Shown here one piece after another: positions 1 to 8,700 of a DNA stretch of 11,289 nucleotides. The stretch is from assembly GCA_046729895.1 (NCBI GenBank), contig JBKPHP010000031.1:1-11289 (forward strand), read 5' to 3'. Position numbers and translations under genes: made by a program. The stretch is from DASXBA01 sp046729895 (lineage in GTDB: Bacteria; Actinomycetota; Thermoleophilia; Solirubrobacterales; Thermoleophilaceae). The stretch's first letter is position 1. Every line of letters begins with the position of its first letter. The notes under the pieces are model-generated. The model worked only from the letters and a program-made list of their open reading frames with translations. It searched no databases and had not been told where the DNA came from.

Positions 1-2
1 CG

Positions 3-311
3 CTAGACGACAAGCCGGCCGAGCGTGGCTGCCACGCGGTCGGGATCGTCGACGACCTGGCGCCAGGTGAAGCGGAGGACTCGGAAGCCGGCGAGAGCGA
101 GTTGCTGATCGCGGAAACGGTCGTTCTCGAAGGCCTACCGCGTGCCGTGGGTCCCGTGGCCGTCGGTCTCGATCACCAGCCGCCGCTTCCGCCAGAGGAA
201 GTCTGCCTCGACCCAGTCATCGTCGAGCGGGATCCATGCGTTCACCTCCGGCTGGGGGACACGCGCGCGGCGGCAAAGGAGCAGGAAGAGCTCCTCGAGC
301 TCGTTTTCGGG
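3..311 (-). pseudogene. DUF559-domain endonuclease-like gene remnant, broken by in-frame stops
   Basis: Reading the minus strand, the segment encodes a recognisable DUF559 (very-short-patch-repair-endonuclease-like) C-terminal domain. It contains ELEELFLLLCRRA, then PEVNAWIPLDDDWVEADF, then LVIETDG, and after a stop AFENDRFRDQQLALAGFRVL and RFTWRQVVDDPDRVA. It ends with TAG at 3-5. An amber TAG at 135-137 sits between HGTR and AFEND, where family members usually have one residue (often Gln, which a single C-to-T change would turn into TAG). A second in-frame TGA lies at 312-314, just upstream of PENELEELF. The roughly 150-residue N-terminal part usual for these proteins is not visible upstream. 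These proteins are often scattered in actinobacterial genomes; DNA nicking or a toxin-like role is suggested for relatives, not shown. It lies downstream of the mutase gene on the same strand and is most likely non-functional unless the TAG is suppressed. Confidence 0.75.
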
Positions 312-524
312 TCAGCGTCGGCTGCCAGGCAGAGCCAGAAAGGGGGGTTCCGCACCTTCTGGGTCACTATGACCCACTTCGTGTGGATCCCCCGGCTTGG
401 CCCCGACCATGGCAGCCCCTGCGTTACAGGTGAGCGCGTTACGTCACGGTTACGACCGGCCTTACACGCGGGCGCCGCACGCAACGGTTACGCCGGCGTC
501 TAGAGGTGGCGCGTTACCTAACGG
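312..524. other. Non-coding spacer between the mutase gene and the DUF559 remnant
   Basis: No open frame here resembles a known protein; short frames on both strands look like chance reading. The stretch holds a 17-base inverted repeat (360-376) and most of a tandem repeat array rich in GTTAC (from 436). No convincing T-run terminator follows the mutase on the minus strand. The spacer may once have carried the N-terminal half of the DUF559 gene, but nothing recognisable of it remains. Confidence 0.6.
360..376. repeat. Perfect 7-bp inverted repeat with 3-base loop
   Basis: TGGGTCA (360-366), loop CTA, TGACCCA (370-376) are exact reverse complements. It could be a short hairpin or a binding site for a dimeric regulator. 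Neither strand has a T-run after it, so it is not a clear intrinsic terminator, although it lies downstream of the six-gene operon. Confidence 0.5.
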
Positions 525-540
525 TTACGCCGGCGTCGCC
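436..540. repeat. Three imperfect tandem copies of a 37-38 bp GTTAC-containing unit
   Basis: Units begin near 436, 474 and 511. Copies two and three share the exact 18-mer AACGGTTACGCCGGCGTC (483-500 and 520-537), which contains the perfect palindrome ACGCCGGCGT. Copies one and three carry two GTTAC elements 11 bp apart (438/449 and 513/524); the middle copy keeps only the second (487). A further GTTAC lies at 423. The third copy overlaps the end of the mutase gene: its TTA at 525-527 is the mutase stop (TAA on the minus strand). Direct repeats with an 11-bp period resemble sites of OmpR/PhoB-family regulators, but that role is inference. Confidence 0.65.
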
Positions 541-2519
541 GCCACGCCGTGGTGCTCGGCCACGAGGTCCACGATGTCGCCCATGATGCGGCTCACCTCG
601 AAGTCCTTGGGCGTGTAGACGCGCGCCACTCCCGCGTCCAGCAGGGCGCGCTCGTCCGCGGGGGGAATGATCCCGCCAACCACGACCGGCACGTCGGCCC
701 CGGCCTCCTCCAGCTCGCGCAGCACGGCAGGGATCAGCTCGGCGTGCGAGCCGGACAGGACCGAGAGCCCCAGGACGTGCACGCCCTCGTCCACGGCCGT
801 GCGCGCGATCCGCGCTGGAGACAGCCGAATCCCCTCGTAGACCACGTCCATCCCCGCGTCCCGCGCGCGCACGGCGATCTGCTCCGCGCCGTTCGAGTGG
901 CCGTCCAGGCCGGGCTTGCCGACCAGGATCTTGATCCGGCGACCGAGCGCCTCGGACACTCGCTCGACGCGGTCGCGAAGCTCGGCCAAGGCTGGGTCGT
1001 CGGGAGCAGCGGCTGCCGCGTCCGCCACCCCGGTCGGCCCCCGATACTCGCCGAAGACTTCTCGGAGGACGGCCGCCCACTCGCCCGTCGTGGCTCCGGC
1101 CCGGGCGCAGGCGAGGGTGGCGGGCATGACGTTGGCGGACTCGTCGGCCGCGGCGTCGGCCAGAGCGCGGAGCGCCGCGTCAACGGCCGCCTGATCGCGC
1201 TGGGAGCGCCAGGCTCGCACGGCTTCGATCGCTCCCTGCTCGATCTTGGGGTCGACCCTCAGGATGCCGCCGTCCTCACCGTCCTGGAGCGGCGAGGGCT
1301 CGTGCTCGGTGTAGCAGTTCTGTCCGACCACCCGCTGCTCGCCCGACTCGATCCGCCGCACCCGAGCGCGGTGCGACTCGACGAGCTGCGTCTTCATGTA
1401 GGAAACCGCCTCCACCGCGCCGCCGTGCTCCTCGACGATCTCAATCTCCGCCCGGGCCCCCTCGCTCAGCTCCTCGACCAGGCCGTCCATGACCTTGGAG
1501 CCCTCGAAGATGTCGGGGTACTCGAGCAGGTCGGTCTCGTAGGCGAGGATCTGCTGGATCCGCAGCGACCATTGCTGGTCCCACGGCCGCGGCAGGCCGA
1601 GGGCCTCGTTCCAGGCCGGGAGCTGGATCGCGCGGGCGCGGGCGTTACGGCCGACCGTGACACCGAGCGCCTCCAGCACGATGCGGATGACGTTGTTCTC
1701 GGGCTGCGCCTCGGTGAGGCCCAACGAGTTGACCTGGACGCCGTAGCGAAAGCGCAGGAACTTCTCGTCCGAAACTCCGTAGCGCTCACGCCCGATCTCC
1801 TCCCACAACCGAGCCATCGCCCGCAACTTCGCGTGTTCCTCGATGAATCGGATGCCCGCATTGACGAAGAACGAGATGCGGCCGAAGACCCGCGGAAAGG
1901 CCTCGGAAGGCACCCGCGGTCGGACGCGATCCAGCACCGCGATCGCCGTCGATAGCGAATAGGCGATCTCCTGGACCGGCGTGGCCCCGGCCTCTTGGAG
2001 GTGGTAGGGGCAGATGTTCACCGGGTTCCACTTCGGCACCCGGTCGACCGTGAAGGCGATGGTGTCCGCGATCAGCCGCATCGAGGGCTCGGGCGGGAAG
2101 GCGTAGGTGCCGCGTGAGAGGAACTCCTTGATGATGTCGTTCTGGGTCGTGCCCTGGAGGCCCTGGACGTCGAGCCCGTTCTCCTCCGCGACGGTCATGT
2201 AGAGGGCGAGCAGCCACGCGGCCGTGGCGTTGATCGTCATGGAGGTGTTCATCTCATCGAGCGGGATGCCGTCCAGGAGCGTGTGCATGTCGCCCTTGTG
2301 CGCGATCGACACGCCCACCTTGCCCACCTCGCCTCGGGACAGCTCGTCGTCCGGGTCGTAGCCGGTCTGCGTGGGAAGGTCGAAGGCCACGGAGAGCCCG
2401 GTCTGGCCCTTCGCCAGGTTCTTGCGGTACAGCTCGTTTGACTCCTTGGCCGTGGAGTGCCCGGCGTAGGTGCGCATGACCCACGGCCGGTCGGGCTGCG
2501 GAAGTCGATGGTCGCTCAC
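525..2519 (-). CDS. meaA: Adenosylcobalamin-dependent acyl-CoA mutase, MeaA/ethylmalonyl-CoA mutase type
   Basis: This 664-residue cytoplasmic enzyme probably rearranges the carbon skeleton of a branched acyl-CoA; MeaA proteins (ecm) convert ethylmalonyl-CoA to methylsuccinyl-CoA in the ethylmalonyl-CoA pathway. It opens with [20 protein letters not shown] like Streptomyces MeaA and lacks the longer N-terminal extension of methylmalonyl-CoA mutase. The catalytic barrel covers about residues 10-480 and includes [26 protein letters not shown] and [11 protein letters not shown]; Arg136 and His173 match the CoA-ester-binding Arg and active-site His of methylmalonyl-CoA mutase. The C-terminal B12 domain (about 525-655) has [11 protein letters not shown] with lower-ligand His541, then LSGSH and VVVGGIIPP. 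The GTG start at 2519-2517 overlaps the desaturase stop as GTGA; an upstream open frame continues inside the desaturase gene but is not mutase-like. No crotonyl-CoA carboxylase/reductase lies nearby, so the substrate remains open (isobutyryl-CoA-like mutases are related). Confidence 0.88.
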   Translation of the reverse strand: MSDHRLPQPDRPWVMRTYAGHSTAKESNELYRKNLAKGQTGLSVAFDLPTQTGYDPDDELSRGEVGKVGVSIAHKGDMHTLLDGIPLDEMNTSMTINATAAWLLALYMTVAEENGLDVQGLQGTTQNDIIKEFLSRGTYAFPPEPSMRLIADTIAFTVDRVPKWNPVNICPYHLQEAGATPVQEIAYSLSTAIAVLDRVRPRVPSEAFPRVFGRISFFVNAGIRFIEEHAKLRAMARLWEEIGRERYGVSDEKFLRFRYGVQVNSLGLTEAQPENNVIRIVLEALGVTVGRNARARAIQLPAWNEALGLPRPWDQQWSLRIQQILAYETDLLEYPDIFEGSKVMDGLVEELSEGARAEIEIVEEHGGAVEAVSYMKTQLVESHRARVRRIESGEQRVVGQNCYTEHEPSPLQDGEDGGILRVDPKIEQGAIEAVRAWRSQRDQAAVDAALRALADAAADESANVMPATLACARAGATTGEWAAVLREVFGEYRGPTGVADAAAAAPDDPALAELRDRVERVSEALGRRIKILVGKPGLDGHSNGAEQIAVRARDAGMDVVYEGIRLSPARIARTAVDEGVHVLGLSVLSGSHAELIPAVLRELEEAGADVPVVVGGIIPPADERALLDAGVARVYTPKDFEVSRIMGDIVDLVAEHHGVAATPA

Positions 2520-3361
2520 GAACCAGATTCTATGGCGGCCAGTCTCTGACGCTGCCGCTCCGGGCTGATCAGCACCACATTCCAGGCGAGCCCCACGCGA
2601 CGCATCGCCCGGATCAACAAGGCCGAGGGATCGAACTCCCACCAACGCAGGCCATGGGCGGCCGAGCGGGGGAAGGCGTGGTGGTTGTGGTGCCAGGACT
2701 CGCCCAGCGAGAGGGGCGCGAGCCACAGGACGTTGCCGGACCGGTCCCGCACCTGGAACCGGCGCTGCCCGAAGAAGTGGCAGATCGAGTTGATGCTGAA
2801 GGTGGCATGGTGGAAGAGGAAGACCCGCACGAAGCCGCCCCACAGAAGCCCGCTCGGCCCACCCGCGACGAACGGCAGCGCGAACGAGAGCGCCACGAAG
2901 GCCACGAAGAAGCGGTCGATCGCGCGCATCCCCGGGTCCTCGAGCAAATCGGGGGCATAGCGTTCGTGGTCGGCCTGGCCCTGGTTTCGGAACAGCCAGC
3001 CAACGTGAGCGTGCCAGAGGCTCCGCAGGACGCCCTCATCGAGGTGGGGGGAATGGGGGTCGCCTGGGCGGTCGGCGTTGGCGTGGTGCTTGCGGTGGTC
3101 CGCCACCCAATCGATAACCGAGCCCTGGAGCGCCATCGACCCCAGCCCCGCGAAGAGGTAGGCAACCGGTCGGTAGGTGGCGAAGGAGCGATGGGTAAGC
3201 AGTCGGTGGAAGCCGACTGTGATCCCGAAGCCGGTGAGCAGGTACATGCACGCCAGCAGGGCGACGTCGCGAGCGCCCAGCGCTTGCTCCCACAGCGCCA
3301 GGACGAAGGCGCCCAGCGGCACCAGCAGCCCGAACAGGTGGGCGAGCCGCTTGCGGCTCAC
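2516..3361 (-). CDS. Membrane acyl-CoA / fatty-acid delta-9-type desaturase
   Basis: This 281-residue integral membrane di-iron enzyme introduces a double bond into a long-chain acyl chain using oxygen and an external electron donor. All three histidine boxes of the family are present: HRLLTH (52-57), HRKHH (89-93) and HHNHH (224-228), plus supporting WHAHVGW (117-123) and NSICHFFG (191-198). Hydrophobic stretches at about 9-28, 33-50, 66-82, 152-167 and 172-186 fit the usual membrane topology with the histidines facing the cytoplasm. The length is at the short end for bacterial DesC/OLE1-like enzymes, and there is no fused cytochrome b5 domain. The GTG start (3361-3359) overlaps the peroxidase stop as GTGA, and the gene ends in a GTGA overlap with the mutase. 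No reductase or ferredoxin partner lies in the window. Whether the substrate is acyl-CoA or phospholipid-bound is not visible. Confidence 0.9.
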   Translation of the reverse strand: MSRKRLAHLFGLLVPLGAFVLALWEQALGARDVALLACMYLLTGFGITVGFHRLLTHRSFATYRPVAYLFAGLGSMALQGSVIDWVADHRKHHANADRPGDPHSPHLDEGVLRSLWHAHVGWLFRNQGQADHERYAPDLLEDPGMRAIDRFFVAFVALSFALPFVAGGPSGLLWGGFVRVFLFHHATFSINSICHFFGQRRFQVRDRSGNVLWLAPLSLGESWHHNHHAFPRSAAHGLRWWEFDPSALLIRAMRRVGLAWNVVLISPERQRQRLAAIESGS

Positions 3362-4752
3362 CCCGCCCCGAGCTCGCCGGTTGCGAGGGCGCGGAGCCCC
3401 GCGATCCCCGGCATGTAGAAGTAGTCGCCTCCCTTCGTGGTGACGAACGAGGGAAGCGAGGCGAGGAAGCTGGGCGGCCGCCCCTGAACCGTCATCTTTC
3501 CGGCGTCGTCGCCGGCCACCAGAAGGTCCTTCTCGGAGCCGAGGCCGAAGGCGTCCCCGTCCGCGAGCCAGTGGGCCTGGATGAACTCGAACTGGCGCTC
3601 GATGCTCGCCTGGTAGCAGACGAACATCAAGCCCCGGTCCGCGTCGCGCACGCCTGACCTGTCGTCGAACCTCGAGCCGTACGGCATCCCGCGCCGGATG
3701 ATGCGGTGCCGCTTGCTGAGCAGGCCCCCCCATCCCAGGGCGTCGCGCGGGTTGGCTCTGCGGATGTGCGCCCCGACCGGACACTTCAGCCCCTCCCGGT
3801 CGTCGCCGTAGCGGAAGTCGTTCAGCTCCTCCTCGCGCTTGCCGCCAATGGTCAGGGTCGCGTCGTCGCGGAAGGGCGCTAGTGACAGTGGCGCCCCGTT
3901 CCTCCAGCGGCCGACGATCTTCGCGGCCAGCAGCTCCTTCGACATGCCGTACCGGGAGGCGGTACCTCGGAGATACGACTCGAAGGCGCCCACGTCCTGG
4001 TACAGCTTGCGCACCACCATGAAGGTCCCGTTGCGCCGGAGGGGCTCGGGCGGGGCCGCGGCGATCTGGCCGTCCTCGTCGCGGTAGCCCAGCACGAACT
4101 CGCCCGGGGCGACGTCGTCCCATCCCCGGAGGCGCCCCGGGGTGCCGCGGCCGGTGCGGTCGTTGGGGCCGGCGCGCGGATCCTTGATGGTGGGCTGCGA
4201 GAGCCCGTCGGCGAAGCCGAAGTGCTCCCGGACGGCCTCGTGCTCCGCCGGCCTTCCGAGGAGGTCGGCGTCCTGCTCGTGCACGATCGAGAGGCCGGAG
4301 GCGGCCTCCGCGACCCGCCGGCGGAGCCAGTCTCGGCGGTCGTCCCGTGAGGTCTCGGTCTGGGCGGCGATGGTCACGAGCACGTGCGCCCTGCCGGGTA
4401 GCAGCCCCTCGTCCCAACGGCCTGGCGCGCTGTCGCCGGTGTCACCCAGCAACTGCGCCCGAGCGCCCATCCCCGCCCGGAACTCTGCCGGGAAGCTGCG
4501 GAGGACCTCTTCGCGCACGCCCAGCGCCTGCAATCCGCGGTGGGTGAGCGCCACGTTGAGCGTGTCCTCGGGCTTCTCCGCCCAGGGCAGCGCGTTGGTC
4601 ACGCCCTCCCCGAGGTCCGCAAGGAGCTCCCGCCCGGCGCCGCTCTCCCGGACGTGGAGGAAGGTGTAGAGCGCGTGCGCGAAGCGGTTGCCGTAACCGC
4701 AGAGCACGTTTCCCTGCAGATCGCTTTGATCGACGCTAGGGGAACCCGGCAA
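3358..4752 (-). CDS. DyP-type haem peroxidase (long, class V-like)
   Basis: This 464-residue protein belongs to the dye-decolourising peroxidase family: haem enzymes that use hydrogen peroxide to oxidise varied substrates. The signature GFADG lies at 179-183 with the distal Asp182; the proximal haem-ligand His is His329 in CPVGAHIRRANPRD; the distal Arg is in IIRRGMPYG (351-359). LQGNVLCGY (12-20) opens the first ferredoxin-like half. Length and the inserts fit the long class V (former C/D) group. There is no Tat or Sec signal, so it is probably cytoplasmic. The start is read as TTG (4752-4750) because AGGAGG lies six bases before it and the family N-terminus follows at once. It overlaps the upstream small-protein gene by 17 nt and the desaturase by GTGA. 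The C-terminus (ATGELGAG) is not a clear encapsulin-targeting tail. The natural substrate is unknown; the setting suggests a lipid or acyl-derived one, or peroxide defence for the desaturase. Confidence 0.92.
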   Translation of the reverse strand: MPGSPSVDQSDLQGNVLCGYGNRFAHALYTFLHVRESGAGRELLADLGEGVTNALPWAEKPEDTLNVALTHRGLQALGVREEVLRSFPAEFRAGMGARAQLLGDTGDSAPGRWDEGLLPGRAHVLVTIAAQTETSRDDRRDWLRRRVAEAASGLSIVHEQDADLLGRPAEHEAVREHFGFADGLSQPTIKDPRAGPNDRTGRGTPGRLRGWDDVAPGEFVLGYRDEDGQIAAAPPEPLRRNGTFMVVRKLYQDVGAFESYLRGTASRYGMSKELLAAKIVGRWRNGAPLSLAPFRDDATLTIGGKREEELNDFRYGDDREGLKCPVGAHIRRANPRDALGWGGLLSKRHRIIRRGMPYGSRFDDRSGVRDADRGLMFVCYQASIERQFEFIQAHWLADGDAFGLGSEKDLLVAGDDAGKMTVQGRPPSFLASLPSFVTTKGGDYFYMPGIAGLRALATGELGAG

Positions 4753-5248
4753 TCCGCTCCTCCTGGAAGGTCGCCTGAAGCTCCTCTGGCGCCATGGACT
4801 GCGCGCGCGGGACGAACGCGGACAGGCGGCGCCGTGCCGCCAGGGCCTCCCGCACCTCGTGCAAAGTCGCGTCGGGATAGGCCGCCACGAACAGGTTCGC
4901 CTTCATGCGATGCTGCTCCATGTAGCCGACGAAGGCCTTTCGGTCGTCCGCGCCGGGATAGTCGGCGCAGTGGGCCCAGATCGCGTCCGCCTCGGCCGGG
5001 ATCCGCGTGCAGATCTCCTCCAGATAGTCACGCCGACCCGCGTCGAAGGTGCTGCTGAAGAGGAGCCGCGCGGAGCCCAGATCCGGGACGATCACAAAAC
5101 GGGCGAAGTGCGTCGCAGGCAGCCTCGCGAGCGGGCTCTGTTCCCCGACGGGAAGCCGCTCGAGCACCTCGCGCAGGGCCTGCTCCCTTCCGCGAGCGAT
5201 GGGCGTGAGGACGGCGAGGGTCCGGGCTTGACCGCACGCGTCGGCCAC
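4736..5248 (-). CDS. Small peroxidase-linked protein B, unrecognised family
   Basis: This 170-residue protein has no family name I can give with certainty. It begins LAVLTPIARGREQALREVLE, a strand-then-helix pattern like dimeric alpha/beta-barrel (ferredoxin-like) proteins, followed by THFARFVIVPD (46-56), LLFSSTFDA (62-70), AIWAHCADYPGA (89-100), NLFVAAYPDAT (118-128) and RRRLSAFVPRA. It is plainly homologous to the gene just upstream: both keep H-[FY]-A-R (His47, Arg50 here), a [ST/N]-F-[DN] strand end, AIW, an AYP-[DE]-A-[ST] motif and a closing helix before F-x-P-R. No signal peptide or membrane segment is seen. It starts with GTG right after the TAG of the upstream gene; GGAG at 5255-5258 is six bases before it. 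The peroxidase gene overlaps its end. A partner or substrate-binding role for the peroxidase is inference from position and fold. Confidence 0.8.
   Translation of the reverse strand: MADACGQARTLAVLTPIARGREQALREVLERLPVGEQSPLARLPATHFARFVIVPDLGSARLLFSSTFDAGRRDYLEEICTRIPAEADAIWAHCADYPGADDRKAFVGYMEQHRMKANLFVAAYPDATLHEVREALAARRRLSAFVPRAQSMAPEELQATFQEERIAGFP
4759..4764 (-). promoter_or_regulatory. Strong ribosome binding site deciding the TTG start of the DyP peroxidase
   Basis: On the minus strand AGGAGG is followed by six bases (AGCGGA) and TTG. It lies inside the end of the upstream small-protein gene and is the best ribosome site seen in the operon, so the peroxidase may be translated well despite its TTG codon. 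Confidence 0.75.
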
Positions 5249-5779
5249 CTAGATCTCCAGCTGCAGGTCGGACACGAGTCGCTCGTACTCGGCGGCGAAC
5301 TCATCGGGGCCCATCCCAACGACTCTGGGGGCGAACTCGCGGAGCCGCCGCCTGACCTCTAGCGCCGCGAGAATCTGCTTCGTGCTCGCCTCCGGGTAGG
5401 CGCAGTAGTAGTGGGACTCCTCGCGCGCCCAAAGCCGGATCCAGGCCCTCAGCGACTCCACCGGCACCGCACCGGGGAAGCCTCGGGAGCTGCGCCAGAT
5501 CGCTCGCATGCCGCGCGGGAACACGTAGGAAAACGCCTCGACGTAGGCGTCCGGGGTCCCGTTGAAGTTGCTCTCGAAGAACAGGTGGGGAGCCGGGCGG
5601 GAGACGATCGTCCAGCGCGCGTAGTGGATCAGCCTCAGCCTCAGCAGCGTCCAACGGGCCAGCGGGAGGTGGCTAGCCAGCCAGAAGATGAATCGCAGCT
5701 TTACCCGCCCTCCGGGCCGCAGCGGCGTGACGAGGGTCAGCGCCGCGGCACGGTGGCGCGTATCGCCGTCGGGGCTCAC
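5249..5779 (-). CDS. Small peroxidase-linked protein A, paralogue of protein B
   Basis: This 176-residue protein matches its downstream neighbour along its length: ALTLVTPLRPG at the start, IHYARWTIVS (51-60; His52, Arg55), LFFESNFNGTPDAYVEAF (66-83), AIWRSSRGFPGA (93-104), YYCAYPEAST (124-133) and RRRLREFAPRVVGM (143-156). It differs by an inserted hydrophobic and basic stretch at about 25-50 (FIFWLASHLPLARWTLLRL), which may be an amphipathic or membrane-touching helix; no signal peptide precedes it. The GTG start overlaps the cyclase/ATPase stop as GTGA (5776-5779), so translation is probably coupled; no clear ribosome site is present. The pair probably arose by tandem duplication, or is a split two-domain protein. 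Function is unknown; a ferredoxin-like fold is inferred from the strand/helix pattern only. Confidence 0.78.
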   Translation of the reverse strand: MSPDGDTRHRAAALTLVTPLRPGGRVKLRFIFWLASHLPLARWTLLRLRLIHYARWTIVSRPAPHLFFESNFNGTPDAYVEAFSYVFPRGMRAIWRSSRGFPGAVPVESLRAWIRLWAREESHYYCAYPEASTKQILAALEVRRRLREFAPRVVGMGPDEFAAEYERLVSDLQLEI

Positions 5780-8700
5780 TGGGGGGCGATCGGTGTGTCT
5801 TCCGCCTCGAGCGCACGGGCGTGCTTCTCCAGCAAGCCCAAACCGAGCTCATCGGCGGTCTGCAGCGCGTGCTGGACCAGTTCGGCGGCCCGCCGCCTGT
5901 CGTCGCCACGGTCGCGAACGCGCAGCATGCGCGCGTAGTCGCACTCCGTGAGCCCTAGCCAGGGGCTCGTCCCCATTCGCCTGTTCATCTCGAGCGCGGA
6001 CTCGAAATGGTCCACGGCCTCGTCGAACCGAGAGAGCGTGGTGGCGAGCTGCCCCAGGTGGCGGGCGGCTGATCCGATCGCCATGCTGGCAACCCGCCCG
6101 AGCACCACGTTGCGGGACGCGTAGGGCAGCAGGAGCTCGTAGAGCGTCTCCACGCCCTGCGCGGGACCCAGCATCGCGCGGGCGTCCGCCGCGCGGCAGA
6201 GGGTCAGCAGCCATGCACTGTCGCGGGGCAGCTCTTCCCAGCCGCCCGCTCCCACCATCTCCAGCTCGGCCTCTGCCTTCCCCTGACGACCAAGCTCCGC
6301 GTAGAGCAGGGCGAGTGTGGAGCGCCATCCGTGCAGGTGCGGGTACTGCTCGACGAAGGCGCTGATGATGGGCTCGAGCTCCTCGATCCGACCCTGCGCG
6401 TACCGGAGCGTCGTGAGCTGTATGCCGTACAGGTGACGGGCGATTCGCTCGTCGGCGTGCCGGCCGGCCTCCAGGGCCTCCTCCATGAGCGACTCGGCGT
6501 CCGCCAGCCGTCCTGCCATCAGGGCGCGCAGCGCCCTCAGTCCGGTTACGTGCCACAGATAGCGCGGCTGACGCAGATACTCCGCGCGCTGGCGGGCCGC
6601 CTCGAGCTCGGCGTCCGAGCTCGCAACGTCGCCGGCCTCCAGCAGGCAGGTGACGTGGAAGGCCCGGACTCGCAGGGCGGTCTCCTTGTCCCCCGCCCGC
6701 TCGGCCAGCTCCATGACCTCCTCCGAGACGCGCAGCCTTTCGTCCAGGTTGTCGGGCGCCCACGTGGCCCCGAGCCGGGCGTCGAGCACGGCCGCCAGGG
6801 CCCCGTCGTCGCCTATCCGCCGCGCGATCTCCACGGCCTCGGCGCTGAGCGCCTCGGCGCGCTCGCGCGGCGGGGAGTAGTAGACCTCGGTAGCGAGACG
6901 AGCGAGCAGAGCGGCCCGCAGCAGCGTGTCCTCGTCGCCGAGCGCCGCCAGGGCATCCTCCAGCATGCCGATCACCGACTCGTCGACGACGCCGGTGGTC
7001 CAGTAGCGGCCCGCGAAACCGAGCGCCGCCTGAGCCTGCTTCTGCGCCTCGCCGAGCCTCCCGGAGAGATCCGCGGCGTCGCGGAACGCCGCCTTCGCCT
7101 CGATGGGGTCACCTGCCTTTCGCAGCGCCGCTCCGAGCTCGAGCAGCAGGTCCCGCCGGGCGGCCGGATCGGGGGATTCGCGGCGCTCGAGCGCGTCGAG
7201 GGCGCGCTTGTAGTGGAGCACGGCCTCCTCGAACGCCAACAGCGCCATGGCTCGGTCGCCCGCCCGGGCGGTGTAGTCGATCGCGCGCTCGAGATCGCCC
7301 CCGGGGGCGGCCAGCAGGAAGTGGTGAGCGAGCTCGGCCAGGTGCGGCTCCGGGTCGTCGGCATACAGCGACTCGAGCCCCTCCGCCACCCGTCTGTGCA
7401 GCTCGACCTTCGCGCTCGAGCCGAGGCCGTCGTAGAGCACCTCCCGAACCAGGGCGTGGACGAACCGGTAGCGACCGAGCACAGTCACGACCTCGGCGAC
7501 CAGGCCGCTTGCCGTCGCGCGATCGAGTACCTCCAGGAGCCGGTCCGGGGGCAGGTCGGAGACACGCTCGATCGCGGCGAAGGTGAACTCCTTGCCTAGC
7601 ACAGCGGCAAGCCGCAGCACGCCGACGACGTCGTCGGGGAGCGGCGCGAGATGCCTGTTGATGGCCTCCCGCACGCTGTCGGGGACCGGCACCTCGCCGG
7701 AAAGGAGGGCGCCCGGCCGCTCCAGTAGCCCCTCGGCCACCAGCAGGCGCAGGAGCTCCTCCACGAAGAACGGATTACCCTCGGTGGCGTCGTAGAGCGC
7801 CCTGGCGAGCGGTCCCGAGGCCACCCCCGTGCGCTCCTCGATGAACCGCATCACGTCGGGCTCGCCGAGGCCCGCGAGCGGGATGACATGACCGTCGCGG
7901 GCGAGCCGTCCGATCAGCTCTCCGCTCGTCTCGAGCGGCCGGTAGGTCCCGATCGCCAGGATGTCCGCGTCCCGCAGCTCGTGAGCGAGGAAGTCGAGCA
8001 GCAGGAGGGAAGGCTCGTCGGCCGCATGCAGGTCGTCGAGCACCAGGACGAGAGGGGTCACCCGGCTCGCCTCGCGCAGGAAGCCGGTCACGGCGTTGAA
8101 GAGGACGAAGCGCGCGTCCTCCGACTCGATCGGCTCGCCGGCCTGCTTCGCGACGCGAGGGCCTAGCTCGGGAACGAGCTGCACCAGAGGGTGCGCGACC
8201 GGACCGAGCCGCTCGAGCACCGCCTCCGTCTCACCGTTGCGGGCGTATGCGCGGAGTATCTGCAGCCAGGGCCAGAAGGCCGGAGCTCCGCCGCCCTCCC
8301 AGCAGCGCCCCCACAGCACCAGCGCGTCCTGCTCGCTCGCGGCGACGGAGACGGCGTCGGCCAGCCGGGTCTTCCCGACCCCGGGCTCGCCGGAGATCAG
8401 GAACAGCGATCCCCTGCCGGCGTCGGCGTCCTGGAGCGCTCCTGTCAGCTCCTCGAGCTCTCGCTGGCGGCCGAATAGGCTGGCGGCCGGACGCCCGGGA
8501 GCGTCGACGAGGGGCTCGGCCGCCGGCCCGGCGGCTTCGCCGGTCTCGGTCGCCTCGGACTCCCCGGCCTCGGTCGCGACCGGAGCGCCCACTTCGAGCC
8601 CCGGGCGGCTGAGAGCGAACAGCCGCCACTCGCCCGGGATTCCCTTGAGGTCGTGCTCGCCACGGTCGACGAGCTCGACGTCCGAGCCCGCGACGAGGTC

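Noticed and set aside
360..376. Rho-independent terminator for the operon
   Set aside because: The stem is short and no run of T follows on either strand.
242..484. 80-codon minus frame in the spacer
   Set aside because: It overlaps the DUF559 remnant in another frame and shows no family features.
436..540. CRISPR-like array
   Set aside because: Only three imperfect copies with a 37-38 bp total period, no distinct spacers and no cas genes.
549..1955. Long plus-strand open frame (468 codons) opposite the mutase
   Set aside because: It is a shadow of GC-rich coding on the other strand; its translation has no recognisable domain, whereas the minus strand gives a full mutase.
2520..2843. Upstream extension of the mutase frame
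   Set aside because: It lies wholly inside the desaturase gene and does not resemble MeaA N-termini, which start near DRPW; GTG at 2519 gives a GTGA junction.
3358..3400. Encapsulin-targeting tail on the DyP peroxidase
   Set aside because: The C-terminus ELGAG only faintly recalls such tails, and no encapsulin gene is present.
6331..7599. Long plus-strand open frame opposite the cyclase/ATPase gene
   Set aside because: Low-complexity Arg/Gly/Leu-rich translation without motifs; the minus strand carries a continuous multidomain protein.
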